From contig DATJJY010000094.1 in the NCBI GenBank assembly GCA_035491895.1, positions 69,178 to 133,177 of the forward strand: a DNA stretch of 64,000 nt. The letters run 5' to 3'. Numbering within the stretch: the first letter of the stretch is position 1; every line of letters begins with the position of its first letter. The notes beneath the pieces are model-generated. The model was not told the DNA's origin. It saw only the letters and a program-made list of their open reading frames with translations, and did not search any database. Shown piece by piece: positions 26,960 to 34,341 of the stretch. The translations under genes and the position numbers were made by a program. This DNA comes from DASTHG01 sp035491895 (GTDB lineage Bacteria > Gemmatimonadota > Gemmatimonadetes > Gemmatimonadales > GWC2-71-9).

Positions 26960-27100
26960 TTACTGCTGGTCGCTGACTTGTTCCATCCAGTCTACGGCTT
27001 TGCCATCGAGCCGTTCCTGAATGGCGATGTGCGTCATCGCGGTGGTGGGCGTAGCGCCGTGCCAGTGGCAATCGTAACGGTGCAGGGATCGCCGCAATAG
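26960..27100 (-). pseudogene. C-terminal remnant of a cupin-domain protein
   Basis: Reading the minus strand to the TAA at 26960-26962 gives an open stretch ending in cupin-like sequence. It begins around HWHGATPTTAMTHIAIQE and goes on ERLDGKAVDWMEQVSDQQ. The HWHGA motif and AMTHIA are typical of the last strands of small cupins. Upstream the similarity stops and the frame soon meets a stop (TAG), with no start codon, so the N-terminal part is gone. It lies just before the aldo/keto reductase gene, where an intact cupin is often found. The missing part probably left in the same deletion that truncated the LysR gene. Confidence 0.7.
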
Positions 27101-27230
27101 GTGGAGTGGCTACTGGTGCGCGTGCTCGAGGATTGGTGTCCGCCGTTCCCCGGCTACTTCCTCTACTACCCTCGTCAACGGACAGCTCCCAGCGGCCCTC
27201 GGGGCGCTCATCGAAACCCTGCGCCTGTAG
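27101..27230 (+). pseudogene. C-terminal remnant of a LysR-family regulator, frameshifted
   Basis: From 27101 the plus strand reads VEWLLVRVLEDWCPPFPGYF and then LYYPRQR. This matches the end of LysR substrate-binding domains (typically RLVRVLEDWCPPFPGYFLYY). After a frameshift the third frame gives QLPAALGALIETLRL and a TAG at 27228-27230, the usual LysR terminus. Everything before the last 40 or so codons is absent. A LysR gene divergent from a cupin/aldo-keto reductase operon is a common arrangement, so one deletion may have removed both N-termini. Confidence 0.7.
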
Positions 27231-27363
27231 CTGGTTCGATAGGAATCCCCGCCTCTCACAGGGGGTGCGAATGACGGGGTTAGGCTTAGCTTCTCCGTTC
27301 GGTCGGCGTCGCTCGTCGGTGAATGTGCAGCAGGCGGCGCACCACTTGCTCGATTGGGATTTC

Positions 27364-28887
27364 ATGGACCAGGGCCGCCGCAGTCTCACCCATCAGACGA
27401 TCGCCGGATTACTCTGGACAGCAGGCGGCAAGGGCGCTTACGGCGTTCTGCAGCTCGTGGTCCTTGCCATCCTGGCTCGACTATTGACTCCGGCTGATTT
27501 CGGCACCGTCAGCGCCGCCCTGATCGTCATCGGGCTATCCGGAATCGTTTCGCAGCTCGGTATGGGGCCGGCTCTCGTGCAGCGGTCCGAACTCGAGCGC
27601 CGGCACATCGATACCGCGTTCTCCGCGTCGGTGACACTGGATACACTCCTCGGCGCTGCGATCTGGCTAGGGTCCCCCTTTGTGTCGAGATTCTTCCGCA
27701 GCGGGGATGTGGAACCGGTGCTCCGCGCCCTTGCCTGGGTGTTTCCGCTCCAAGGCCTGGCCACGGTAGCCGAATCACTCATGAAGCGTGAATTGCGCTT
27801 CCGATCGCTCGCCAACCTTGATGTCATCTCGTATGGGGCAGGCTACGGCCTTGTCGGCATCACCCTCGCGCTGCTCGGTCATGGTGTGTGGGCGTTGGTC
27901 GCCGCCCAGATTGCCCAGAATGTGATCAAGACCGCCATCCTGCTCTCCTGGCAGCCGCCGCGGCTCCGGCGCCTACCGGAGTGGCGCGCTTTCCGGGATC
28001 TCATGCATTTCGGAGGCGGCTTCACGGTCGCGAAGATCGCCAACCAGGCGGCGGCCCAGGGTGACTACTTGGTGGTGGGGCGGTTCTTGGGGCCCGCGCC
28101 ATTGGGGTATTATGGGCGGGCCTTCAACCTCATGTCCGCGCCTGCGAGCGGTTTCGGCACCATCCTGGACGCAGTACTGTTTCCCGCCATGGCGAGGGTG
28201 CAGGCAAATGCGACGCGCCTTGCCGCCGCCTATCGTCGCGGTGTCGCACTCATCGCGTTGATATTCCTCCCGACCAGCCTGGTGCTCATGCTGTTGGCTC
28301 CGGAGGTCGTCGCCCTCATGTTGGGCCCACACTGGACCCCGGTTGTTGCACCGTTGCAGGTGCTGGCCGCCGGGATGATGTTTCGCGCCAGCTCGCAAAT
28401 CGCCGATTCGCTCACCCGAGCGACGGGATCGGTCTACCGCCGCGCCTGGCGGCAGATCCTGTACGCCGGCCTCGTGGTGGGGGGCGCATGGATCGGGCAG
28501 CATTGGGGGATCACCGCCGTGGCGTTGGGCGTATTGTTCGCCATCATCACGAACTTCCTGTTCATGGCACATCTCAGCCTGAGTGACACGCGGACCACCT
28601 GGGGCGAACTGTGGCGCGCGCACGTTCCCGCTCTGCTGATCGCCCTCGTCGCGGGTCCCCTCGTATGGGGCACGGCGACGGCATTGAGGCATTGGACGTT
28701 GCCGCCCCTTGTGGTACTGATCGCCGGCGGCTTGGTCATGCTCGGAGTCGCATTGCTACTCGCACTGGTGGCGCCCGCTACCTTCCTCGGTGCGGACGGT
28801 CAGTGGATGGTCGGGACCCTACGCGACTTCATGCGAAAGGTGATTCGCCCAGCCGCGCAACCCGCTGGGAGCCCGGCCGGAGACTGA
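27364..28887 (+). CDS. Polysaccharide flippase (MOP superfamily, Wzx/TuaB-like)
   Basis: ATG 27364 gives 507 residues; the ribosome site is weak. The protein has about 12-14 membrane helices and the usual opening of this family, SLTHQTIAGLLWTAGGKGAY, then LARLLTPADFGTVSAALIVI. Later are QLGMGPALVQR, VWVFPLQGLATVAESLMKRE-type loops and GDYLVVGRFLGPAPLGYYGR, the family's conserved motif with the LGYY turn. It probably flips lipid-linked sugars across the inner membrane. It is followed by a methyltransferase gene in the same direction, consistent with a small surface-polysaccharide unit. The pair lies between two unrelated LysR tails. Confidence 0.93.
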   Translation: MDQGRRSLTHQTIAGLLWTAGGKGAYGVLQLVVLAILARLLTPADFGTVSAALIVIGLSGIVSQLGMGPALVQRSELERRHIDTAFSASVTLDTLLGAAIWLGSPFVSRFFRSGDVEPVLRALAWVFPLQGLATVAESLMKRELRFRSLANLDVISYGAGYGLVGITLALLGHGVWALVAAQIAQNVIKTAILLSWQPPRLRRLPEWRAFRDLMHFGGGFTVAKIANQAAAQGDYLVVGRFLGPAPLGYYGRAFNLMSAPASGFGTILDAVLFPAMARVQANATRLAAAYRRGVALIALIFLPTSLVLMLLAPEVVALMLGPHWTPVVAPLQVLAAGMMFRASSQIADSLTRATGSVYRRAWRQILYAGLVVGGAWIGQHWGITAVALGVLFAIITNFLFMAHLSLSDTRTTWGELWRAHVPALLIALVAGPLVWGTATALRHWTLPPLVVLIAGGLVMLGVALLLALVAPATFLGADGQWMVGTLRDFMRKVIRPAAQPAGSPAGD

Positions 28888-28961
28888 ACAAAGCGCAGAA
28901 GAAGCGTCATCGATGGCGCAGGCGAGCCGTCAAAGCGACACCCTGCGCGAAGGAGGGCACG

Positions 28962-29966
28962 ATGAAACGAAAGGATCTCGAAGAGTACGTACATCCGATC
29001 AGCGGAGCGCGGCTGGAGTTGCGGGTGGATGAGGAAACTGCGGGAGAGGTCGTGTCGGGCGGGCTCATCGCCGGGGACGACGAGTTCCATATCATCCGCG
29101 GCATTCCGCGCTTCTGCCCCACGGAGAACTACGGGAACAGCTTCGGCTATCAATGGCAGAAGTTCTCGGTGACGCAGCTCGACTCGCATGCCCCCTGGGA
29201 CGCGAGAAGCGAGAAACGGCTGGCCAAGGAAACGCACTGGCCGAGCCGGATGGAGGGGCAGCGGATTCTCGAAGCCGGTTCCGGAATGGGGCGGTTCACG
29301 GAAGTGCTGGCGCGATCAGGAGCGCGGGTGTGCACGTTCGACTACAGTGCGGCCGTGGATGCGAACTACCGTAATAACGGCGCGGCAGAAAACGTGTGCT
29401 TCGCCCAGGCGGACATCTACTCGCCGCCATACCCCCAAGGCTCGTTCGATAAGGTCCTGTGCGTGGGTGTACTCCAGCACTGCCCCTCGCCGCACAAGGC
29501 GATGCTGAGTCTCTCGCGTTTCCTGAAACCGGGCGGGGAGATCGTGATCGATGTGTACCGCCTTTCGTGGCGGAGCCTGTTTCTGGGCAAGTATTACCTG
29601 CGACCCCTAACCCGACGGATCCCGCCGGAGACGCTGTACAGGTTCGTGCGGTTTCACGTGGGATGGGTGTACCCGCTGACCGGCCTGGTGCAGAAAGTGA
29701 TCGGCCGGCCGGGGCGGAGCCTCTCGTGGATGTTGGGCATGGCCGATTATCGCGGGAAGTTCGCGGTAGATGACGCGACGCTCCGCGAGCACTCGCTCAT
29801 GGACACCTTCGACATGCTGGCGCCGGCCTACGATCGGCCGCAGACGCAGCGGATGGTCCGGCGCTGGTTCGAGGAGGCGGGGTTGGTGGATTTTGACGTG
29901 CACCCAGGAGTCAACGGTCTGGAAGCGCGAGGCCACCGGCCGAACCAGGCGACGACTGACGCCTAG
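28962..29966 (+). CDS. Class I SAM-dependent methyltransferase
   Basis: The start ATG 28962 follows AGGAGGGCACG. The 334-residue protein has an N-terminal domain resembling Trm112 (YVHPISGARLELRV, IIRGIPRFCP). Then comes a Rossmann methyltransferase with the SAM motif ILEAGSGMGRFTEVLA, the acidic loop VCTFDYSAAVDANY, AQADIYSPPYPQGSFDKVLC as motif II/III, and CVGVLQHCPSPHKAMLSLSR. The pattern (short zinc-ribbon-like start plus methyltransferase) is frequent in surface-glycan clusters, and the flippase just upstream (74 bases) fits this. The acceptor substrate is not predictable. The stop at 29964-29966 is directly followed, in the same frame, by a LysR tail. Confidence 0.9.
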   Translation: MKRKDLEEYVHPISGARLELRVDEETAGEVVSGGLIAGDDEFHIIRGIPRFCPTENYGNSFGYQWQKFSVTQLDSHAPWDARSEKRLAKETHWPSRMEGQRILEAGSGMGRFTEVLARSGARVCTFDYSAAVDANYRNNGAAENVCFAQADIYSPPYPQGSFDKVLCVGVLQHCPSPHKAMLSLSRFLKPGGEIVIDVYRLSWRSLFLGKYYLRPLTRRIPPETLYRFVRFHVGWVYPLTGLVQKVIGRPGRSLSWMLGMADYRGKFAVDDATLREHSLMDTFDMLAPAYDRPQTQRMVRRWFEEAGLVDFDVHPGVNGLEARGHRPNQATTDA

Positions 29967-30026
29967 GGCGAGACAGCTACGATCCCGGCAGCGCTCGCGA
30001 CGCTCATCGAGACCCTGCGTCTCTAG
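29967..30026 (+). pseudogene. Second LysR C-terminal tail fragment
   Basis: Twenty codons in the same frame as the methyltransferase stop read GETATIPAALATLIETLRL followed by TAG (30024-30026). The PAALATLIETLRL ending aligns with the LysR tail at 27228 (PAALGALIETLRL), and both occupy the usual C-terminus of that family. The two differ at many codon positions, so they are from different LysR genes and not a recent duplication. Nothing else of the gene remains. Confidence 0.55.
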
Positions 30027-30047
30027 CGCTGCCGCAGGAGTCCTCCC

Positions 30048-30689
30048 TCAGCTGTGGAGCACCTTGAACGCGTGCGTCCACTCGTTCCGCAGGAAACCGG
30101 GGATGCACCAGAGGATGCAGAGGGGCTCGATCGCGCGCGCGGCCTCGACGCTGCCCAGGTCGAGCGTTTCCCATCCGAATTGCTCGACGACTCCAGCGAC
30201 CGTCTGCTTGGCCGCTGCATCGTTGCCGCAGATGAACATCGTGGGTCGCCCGGCGGCGTACTGCGGGTTGACCATCCGCACGTTTCCCACCGAGTTGAAC
30301 GCCTTGACGAAGCGGGCGTCGGGGTAAGCTCGTTGCAGGCGCTCCATGAGGGAATCGTCGAGGGTAGTGAAGAACTTGAGCACGCCGTTCACGGGTGGCG
30401 CCGCCGCGATCGGGTTGGTCGTGTCCATCACGACCTTGCCGCCGAGGGCGGCTGCACCGGCGAGGCGCAGGACGTCGAGCGCGGCGTCGCCTTTCGCCGC
30501 CAGCACGACGACCTCGCCGAATTTCGCGGCACCCGTGAAGGTGCCGATCTTGGCGCGTGCATTCTGCGACTGCCATTCCGCCAGTTTCCCGGCGTCGCGC
30601 GTGCCGACCATGACCGCGTGACCGTGCTGCAGGAATCCGGCGGCGAGGGTCTTGGCGACTGGGCCGGAGCCGAGGATGCCGACATTCAT
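30048..30689 (-). CDS. NADPH-dependent F420 reductase-like / NAD(P)-binding protein
   Basis: ATG 30689 is chosen because it starts the Rossmann fold, MNVGILGSGPVAKTLAAGFL; a GTG ten codons upstream is possible. The 213-residue protein has the glycine-rich loop, HAVMVGTRDAGKLAEWQSQN, GEVVVLAAKGDAALDVLRLA, VVMDTTNPIAAAPP and VKAFNSVGNVRMVNPQYAAG. It ends CILWCIPGFLRNEWTHAFKV. The VMDTTNP and KAFN motifs are those of the F420_oxidored/NADP-oxidoreductase-coenzyme F420 family, whose members reduce various substrates with NADPH. A LysR tail lies just downstream on the opposite strand, the same association as at 27 kb. Confidence 0.88.
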   Translation of the reverse strand: MNVGILGSGPVAKTLAAGFLQHGHAVMVGTRDAGKLAEWQSQNARAKIGTFTGAAKFGEVVVLAAKGDAALDVLRLAGAAALGGKVVMDTTNPIAAAPPVNGVLKFFTTLDDSLMERLQRAYPDARFVKAFNSVGNVRMVNPQYAAGRPTMFICGNDAAAKQTVAGVVEQFGWETLDLGSVEAARAIEPLCILWCIPGFLRNEWTHAFKVLHS

Positions 30690-30836
30690 GAGGGGAATCT
30701 CGTCGGGCGACGGCAGCACGTCGAGGGTGCCGAGCGCCGAAAGCTCCCTTCATATTCGCTTCATCGGCCAGGCAGGGTGTCTCGCTAGGTTGCTCTCCGT
30801 TGGCACAAGTCACGTTCAGGGAGAGGAAACCTCGCC

Positions 30837-31376
30837 ATGTCCATGCGCACAGCCGCCGTCGCGGTCGTAAGCGTGCTTGTTGTTGGTAGCATTGCCTGTT
30901 CGGGGAGCACGACTGGGCCGGCCTCGGTTGCCACATCACTCGTTTCCGTTGCACCGGTCGGCGGCGCAGCGAGTGTCTCTCCAAGTGCACCGATCGTGAT
31001 GGCGTTCAGCCACGCCATGGCTTCCGGCATGGAGATGTACGTCTCCTTGCATGAGGGCGACGTGACAGGTCCCACGGTCCCGGGCGTCATGATGTGGTCG
31101 AGCGACCGCATGACGCTGACGTTCACTCCAACCAACCCGTTGAAGTCCACGACCGCATACACCATCCACCTCGGTGGTGGGATGACGGATGCCGATGGCA
31201 ACCCGATCGACATGACGGCGCACGGCATGATGGGCGGGCAGTGGGCCTCCGGTTCCATGATGAGCGGTGGGGGTATGATGGGTGGCGGAGGACCGATGAG
31301 TGGACAAGAGATGGGACCAGGCTGGATGGGCACCAATGGGATGTACGGCATGGTGTTCCACTTCACGACGGCGTAG
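30837..31376 (+). CDS. Methionine-rich Ig-like lipoprotein, probable metal-binding
   Basis: GGGAGAGG precedes the ATG. The 179-residue protein has a lipoprotein signal (AVVSVLVVGSIACSG). Residues 30-125 are a Big_5/SbsA-type Ig-like domain: APVGGAASVSPSAPIVMAFS, MTLTFTPTNPLKSTTAYTIH, and ITDADGNPI-like GMTDADGNPIDMTAHGMMG. The C-terminal 55 residues are dominated by Met and Gly (SMMSGGGMMGGGGPMSGQEM, GWMGTNGMYGM). Met-rich segments bind Cu(I) or Ag(I) in the CusB/CopC type of periplasmic proteins. It heads the cluster with a CusCBA-like pump, so a copper- or silver-handling role is plausible. It is not proven. Confidence 0.85.
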   Translation: MSMRTAAVAVVSVLVVGSIACSGSTTGPASVATSLVSVAPVGGAASVSPSAPIVMAFSHAMASGMEMYVSLHEGDVTGPTVPGVMMWSSDRMTLTFTPTNPLKSTTAYTIHLGGGMTDADGNPIDMTAHGMMGGQWASGSMMSGGGMMGGGGPMSGQEMGPGWMGTNGMYGMVFHFTTA

Positions 31377-31426
31377 CCCGACCGAGTGCCGTATTCTGGG
31401 GCAGGGGTCGAGGTAGATTGAGAACG

Positions 31427-31771
31427 ATGGCTAGGATCGCAGGGCATAGGGCGCTCGCCTGTTTCCTGGTGCTGAGTCTCGCGGTGTCCCAGTTCCCTGT
31501 GTCGGGCACCGCGGCAGGACACGATTGCGCTGGTGCACCGGCCACTACTGCGGCTGCCGTGATCGCTGCAGTTGGCCACGGCGGCGCCGGCTGCACGCAC
31601 ACTGATGTCTGCGCACCGACCGTCTGTTGCACCAGTGTGACGTCGGCTTTGCTCCAAGCTGGCGTCCTTCAGACAGTCGCGGCCGGCTTGAGTTCAACGA
31701 CTCCCTCATCGGATACCCGGGTCCCCCGTCTCTTCTTGGGCGGACCCCCGACACCACCTCCCAACAGCTGA
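31427..31771 (+). CDS. Small secreted Cys/His-rich protein
   Basis: ATG 31427 starts a 114-residue protein. It has a signal peptide (LACFLVLSLAVSQFPVSGTA) and a mature part with HDC, GHGGAGCTHTDVC and APTVCC, which are six cysteine/histidine-rich positions in a short span. It ends in a low-complexity PPTPPPNS tail. Small proteins of this design often accompany heavy-metal efflux genes and are annotated only as hypothetical; I recognise no named family. It lies 50 bases after the Met-rich lipoprotein and 95 bases before the TolC mini-ORF, in the same direction. Metal binding is inferred from composition and context. Confidence 0.55.
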   Translation: MARIAGHRALACFLVLSLAVSQFPVSGTAAGHDCAGAPATTAAAVIAAVGHGGAGCTHTDVCAPTVCCTSVTSALLQAGVLQTVAAGLSSTTPSSDTRVPRLFLGGPPTPPPNS

Positions 31772-31865
31772 TCCTCCTCGCCTCGCGCGAGTGGCGTAGC
31801 GATCGGCCTCTCCGGTCGCTGGCAACGCGTCCGTCCCGGTTTCTGATACCGGACAGGAGGATCAT

Positions 31866-31895
31866 ATGAACACGCAACTGATTACCCGAGCATGA
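31866..31895 (+). CDS. Nine-residue upstream ORF overlapping the TolC start
   Basis: A strong AGGAGG (31855-31860) lies five bases before ATG 31866. That frame encodes MNTQLITRA and stops with a TGA that overlaps the ATG-ATG start of the TolC gene. The TolC start itself has no good ribosome site of its own. Translation of TolC may therefore depend on termination of this mini-ORF. The alternative is a frameshift that separated an original start from the rest. Confidence 0.5.
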   Translation: MNTQLITRA

Positions 31896-33154
31896 TGCGG
31901 CCACTTGGTGCCGTGGGAGCGGCCATGCTGGCGCTCGTGTTGTTCGCGCACGGCGTGGCGGCCCAATCGGCTTCACCTGAGACGCTTACCGTCGCCGAGG
32001 CGACCCGGATCGCACGCGAGGCGAACCCGATGCTCCGGGCCGCGCATTACTCGGCGGAGGCCGCGGCGCAACGGATTGGACCAGCAGGTGCCCTGCCGGA
32101 CCCCCAGCTCCAGTTTGGCCTGATGAACCGGATGGCGTCGCAGTTCGGCTCAACGGCCGACCCGATGACGATGAACCAGGTGCAGCTGATGCAGATGCTG
32201 CCCTGGCCCGGGAAACTCGGGAACGCCCGTCGCGCGGCGGAACACACAGCCGACGCAGCACGGGCGGACGCGGACGACCAGGCTCTGATGCTCGAGGCGC
32301 AGGTGCGCATGGCGTATTACGAGGTCGCCGATGCGGACCGGGCTCTCGACGTCATGCGGCGCACTCAGGGCTTGCTGCGGGACTTTCTCCAGGTGAGCAC
32401 GGCGATGTACGCCGTCGGCAGCGCCGTGCAGCAGGACGTATTGCGGGCGCAAGTGGAGGTGGCCCGCATGGGCGAGGAGATCACGCGCATGGGGCAGGAG
32501 CGGGTGGCCATGGCGGCGCGTCTCAACGCGCTGTTCGGTCGCGAGGCGAGCGTTCCAGTCCCCGCGCTGGAATTGCCCGAGCCGGGCGATTCGCTCCCGC
32601 CCGTGGACTCGCTCGTCGCGACTGCGCAGGGCCGCCGTCCGGCTCTCCGGGCCGGGACGGAGAGACTCGCAGCGGCGGACGCGGCGCTGGCCGGGGCTCG
32701 GCGCGAGCTGTTCCCTGATTTTCAACTGGGATTCGCCTACCAGAGCCGTCCAGCGTTTCCCGACATGATGAGCCTGATGGTGGGCATCAGCCTGCCGATC
32801 TTCGCTGGCGGCCGGCAGCTGCCAATGCGACGTCAGATGGCAGCGATGCGTGATATGTCGGCCGCCGAGCTCCTGAATCTCAGGAACGAGACGATCGCTC
32901 GCATCGTCGAAACGCGGGCGCGGGCGGTGCGCGATCGCGACCTCGTCCAACTCTACCGCAGCAGCATCCTGCCCCAGGCGCAGGGCGCGGTCCAGGCGGC
33001 GCTCTCGAGCTACCGCGTTGGGCGCGTCGCTTTCATGCAGCTCGTGGACAACCAAATGACCGTGAACCAATACCAGATCGAGACCCTCAGGCTGCTCGCC
33101 GACTACCAGCAGGCTCTGGGCGAGCTGGTCGCCCTGACGGGAGGACAGCTATGA
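31892..33154 (+). CDS. TolC-family outer-membrane factor of metal efflux pump
   Basis: This 420-residue protein has a signal peptide (AAMLALVLFAHGVAAQS) and the paired coiled-coil repeats of outer-membrane efflux channels. Repeat 1 starts TLTVAEATRIAREANPMLRA and repeat 2 starts SLVATAQGRRPALRAGTERL. MLPWPGKLGNARRAAEHTAD and LPIFAGGRQLPMRRQMAAMR are the strand-turn segments. Methionines are frequent (NRMASQF, TMNQVQLMQMLPWP), matching CusC-like channels. The gene overlaps the adaptor gene by four bases. Its ATG-ATG start overlaps an upstream mini-ORF. It forms a tripartite pump with the next two genes. Confidence 0.92.
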   Translation: MMRPLGAVGAAMLALVLFAHGVAAQSASPETLTVAEATRIAREANPMLRAAHYSAEAAAQRIGPAGALPDPQLQFGLMNRMASQFGSTADPMTMNQVQLMQMLPWPGKLGNARRAAEHTADAARADADDQALMLEAQVRMAYYEVADADRALDVMRRTQGLLRDFLQVSTAMYAVGSAVQQDVLRAQVEVARMGEEITRMGQERVAMAARLNALFGREASVPVPALELPEPGDSLPPVDSLVATAQGRRPALRAGTERLAAADAALAGARRELFPDFQLGFAYQSRPAFPDMMSLMVGISLPIFAGGRQLPMRRQMAAMRDMSAAELLNLRNETIARIVETRARAVRDRDLVQLYRSSILPQAQGAVQAALSSYRVGRVAFMQLVDNQMTVNQYQIETLRLLADYQQALGELVALTGGQL

Positions 33155-34341
33155 ACCGCATAATCGTCGCCGGGTTGGCCGGCGTTCTCGTGATCGGAGC
33201 GTGCCGTGAGAAACCGGCGCCGACCAACATGGCTGCTATGCCAGACATGTCCGCGGGAGGCGCCGACACCGCCAAGAATGTTGGCGAGCGGCAGCCCGTG
33301 CGCCTGACTGCGGTGCAGGCTCAGGCCCTCGGCGTCACCTACACGGTGGTCACGCGCGGCCCGCTGCACCGCAGCGTGCGCACCGTTGGGCAGGTCGTCC
33401 CGGCAGAGCCCAACCTCGCCGAGATCACACCGAAGGTCGACGGATTCGTAGACCGATTGTTCGTGGACGCAACCGGCGTCCAGGTCAGGCGTGGCGAGCC
33501 GCTCCTGGCACTCTACAGTCCAATGCTGGTGTCGGCGCAGGAGGAGCTGCTCACCGCCCTGCATCTTGCGCAAACGATCGATTCGACCGCGCCCGAGGCC
33601 TGGCGCAACGCCCAAGACCTGGTGGCTGCGGCGCGACGGCGGCTCGCCTACTGGGACATCTCGGAGGAGCAGATCGAGCGCTTGGAACGAACCGGTGAGG
33701 TCACCAAGACGTTGACGCTCGTTGCGCCGTTCGATGGGGTTGTGATGGAGAAGATGGTGGTGGCCGGCCAGAGCGTCATGCCGGGGATGAAGCTGTACCG
33801 GCTGGCGAATCTGTCGACCGTGTGGGTCGAAGGCGAGGTGTTCGAGCAGGATCTCGCCCTCATCAGGGTCGGCGCGCCGGTGCGCGTCGAGCTGACCGCC
33901 TATCCCGGCCAGACACTCACGGGACGGGTGGCCTTCGTGTGGCCAGTAGTCGACGAGCAAAGTCGCACGGGGAAAGTGCGTGTGGCGCTCGCGAACGCGA
34001 AGGGTCTCATCAAGCCGGGGATGTACGCCACTCTGCTCTTCGACGCCACGGTAGGACGAGATGCCCTGAGCCTGCCTGCGGAAGCCGTCGTCCTGACTGG
34101 CGAGCGAAACCTGGTGTTCGTGGTGGGGAAAGACGGTGCTCTCGAACCGCGCCAGGTAACGCTCGGAGCGCGCGCCGGCGACCGGATTCAGGTCCTGGAC
34201 GGCGTGGCTGAAGGTGAGCGCGTGGTCGCCTCGGCCAATTTCCTGGTCGACGCCGAGTCGCGACTCACGTCGGGAGCCGGGATGGCGGGGATGCCGGGCA
34301 TGAACATGGAACAGCCGGGCAAGAAGGAGCGGCGTCCATGA
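33151..34341 (+). CDS. Periplasmic adaptor (membrane fusion) protein, CusB type
   Basis: This 396-residue lipoprotein-like adaptor begins with LVIGAC (lipobox) and a Met-containing segment, NMAAMPDMSAGG. Its domains are the barrel-sandwich hybrid (GQVVPAEPNLAEITPKVDGF, LLALYSPMLVSAQEELLTAL), an alpha-hairpin (AWRNAQDLVAAARRRLAYWD), the lipoyl half TLTLVAPFDGVVMEKMVVAG, and a beta-barrel with LSTVWVEGEVFEQDLALIRV. The distal tail is GMAGMPGMNMEQPGKKERRP. The Met motifs at both ends correspond to the metal-binding Met residues of CusB. ATGA overlaps at both ends couple it to the channel and pump genes. The substrate, probably Cu(I)/Ag(I), is inferred. Confidence 0.93.
   Translation: MNRIIVAGLAGVLVIGACREKPAPTNMAAMPDMSAGGADTAKNVGERQPVRLTAVQAQALGVTYTVVTRGPLHRSVRTVGQVVPAEPNLAEITPKVDGFVDRLFVDATGVQVRRGEPLLALYSPMLVSAQEELLTALHLAQTIDSTAPEAWRNAQDLVAAARRRLAYWDISEEQIERLERTGEVTKTLTLVAPFDGVVMEKMVVAGQSVMPGMKLYRLANLSTVWVEGEVFEQDLALIRVGAPVRVELTAYPGQTLTGRVAFVWPVVDEQSRTGKVRVALANAKGLIKPGMYATLLFDATVGRDALSLPAEAVVLTGERNLVFVVGKDGALEPRQVTLGARAGDRIQVLDGVAEGERVVASANFLVDAESRLTSGAGMAGMPGMNMEQPGKKERRP

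Noticed and set aside
27101..30026. LysR tails as direct-repeat target duplications of an insertion sequence
   Set aside because: They are coding remnants with many differences and unequal length, and no transposase or terminal inverted repeats lie between.
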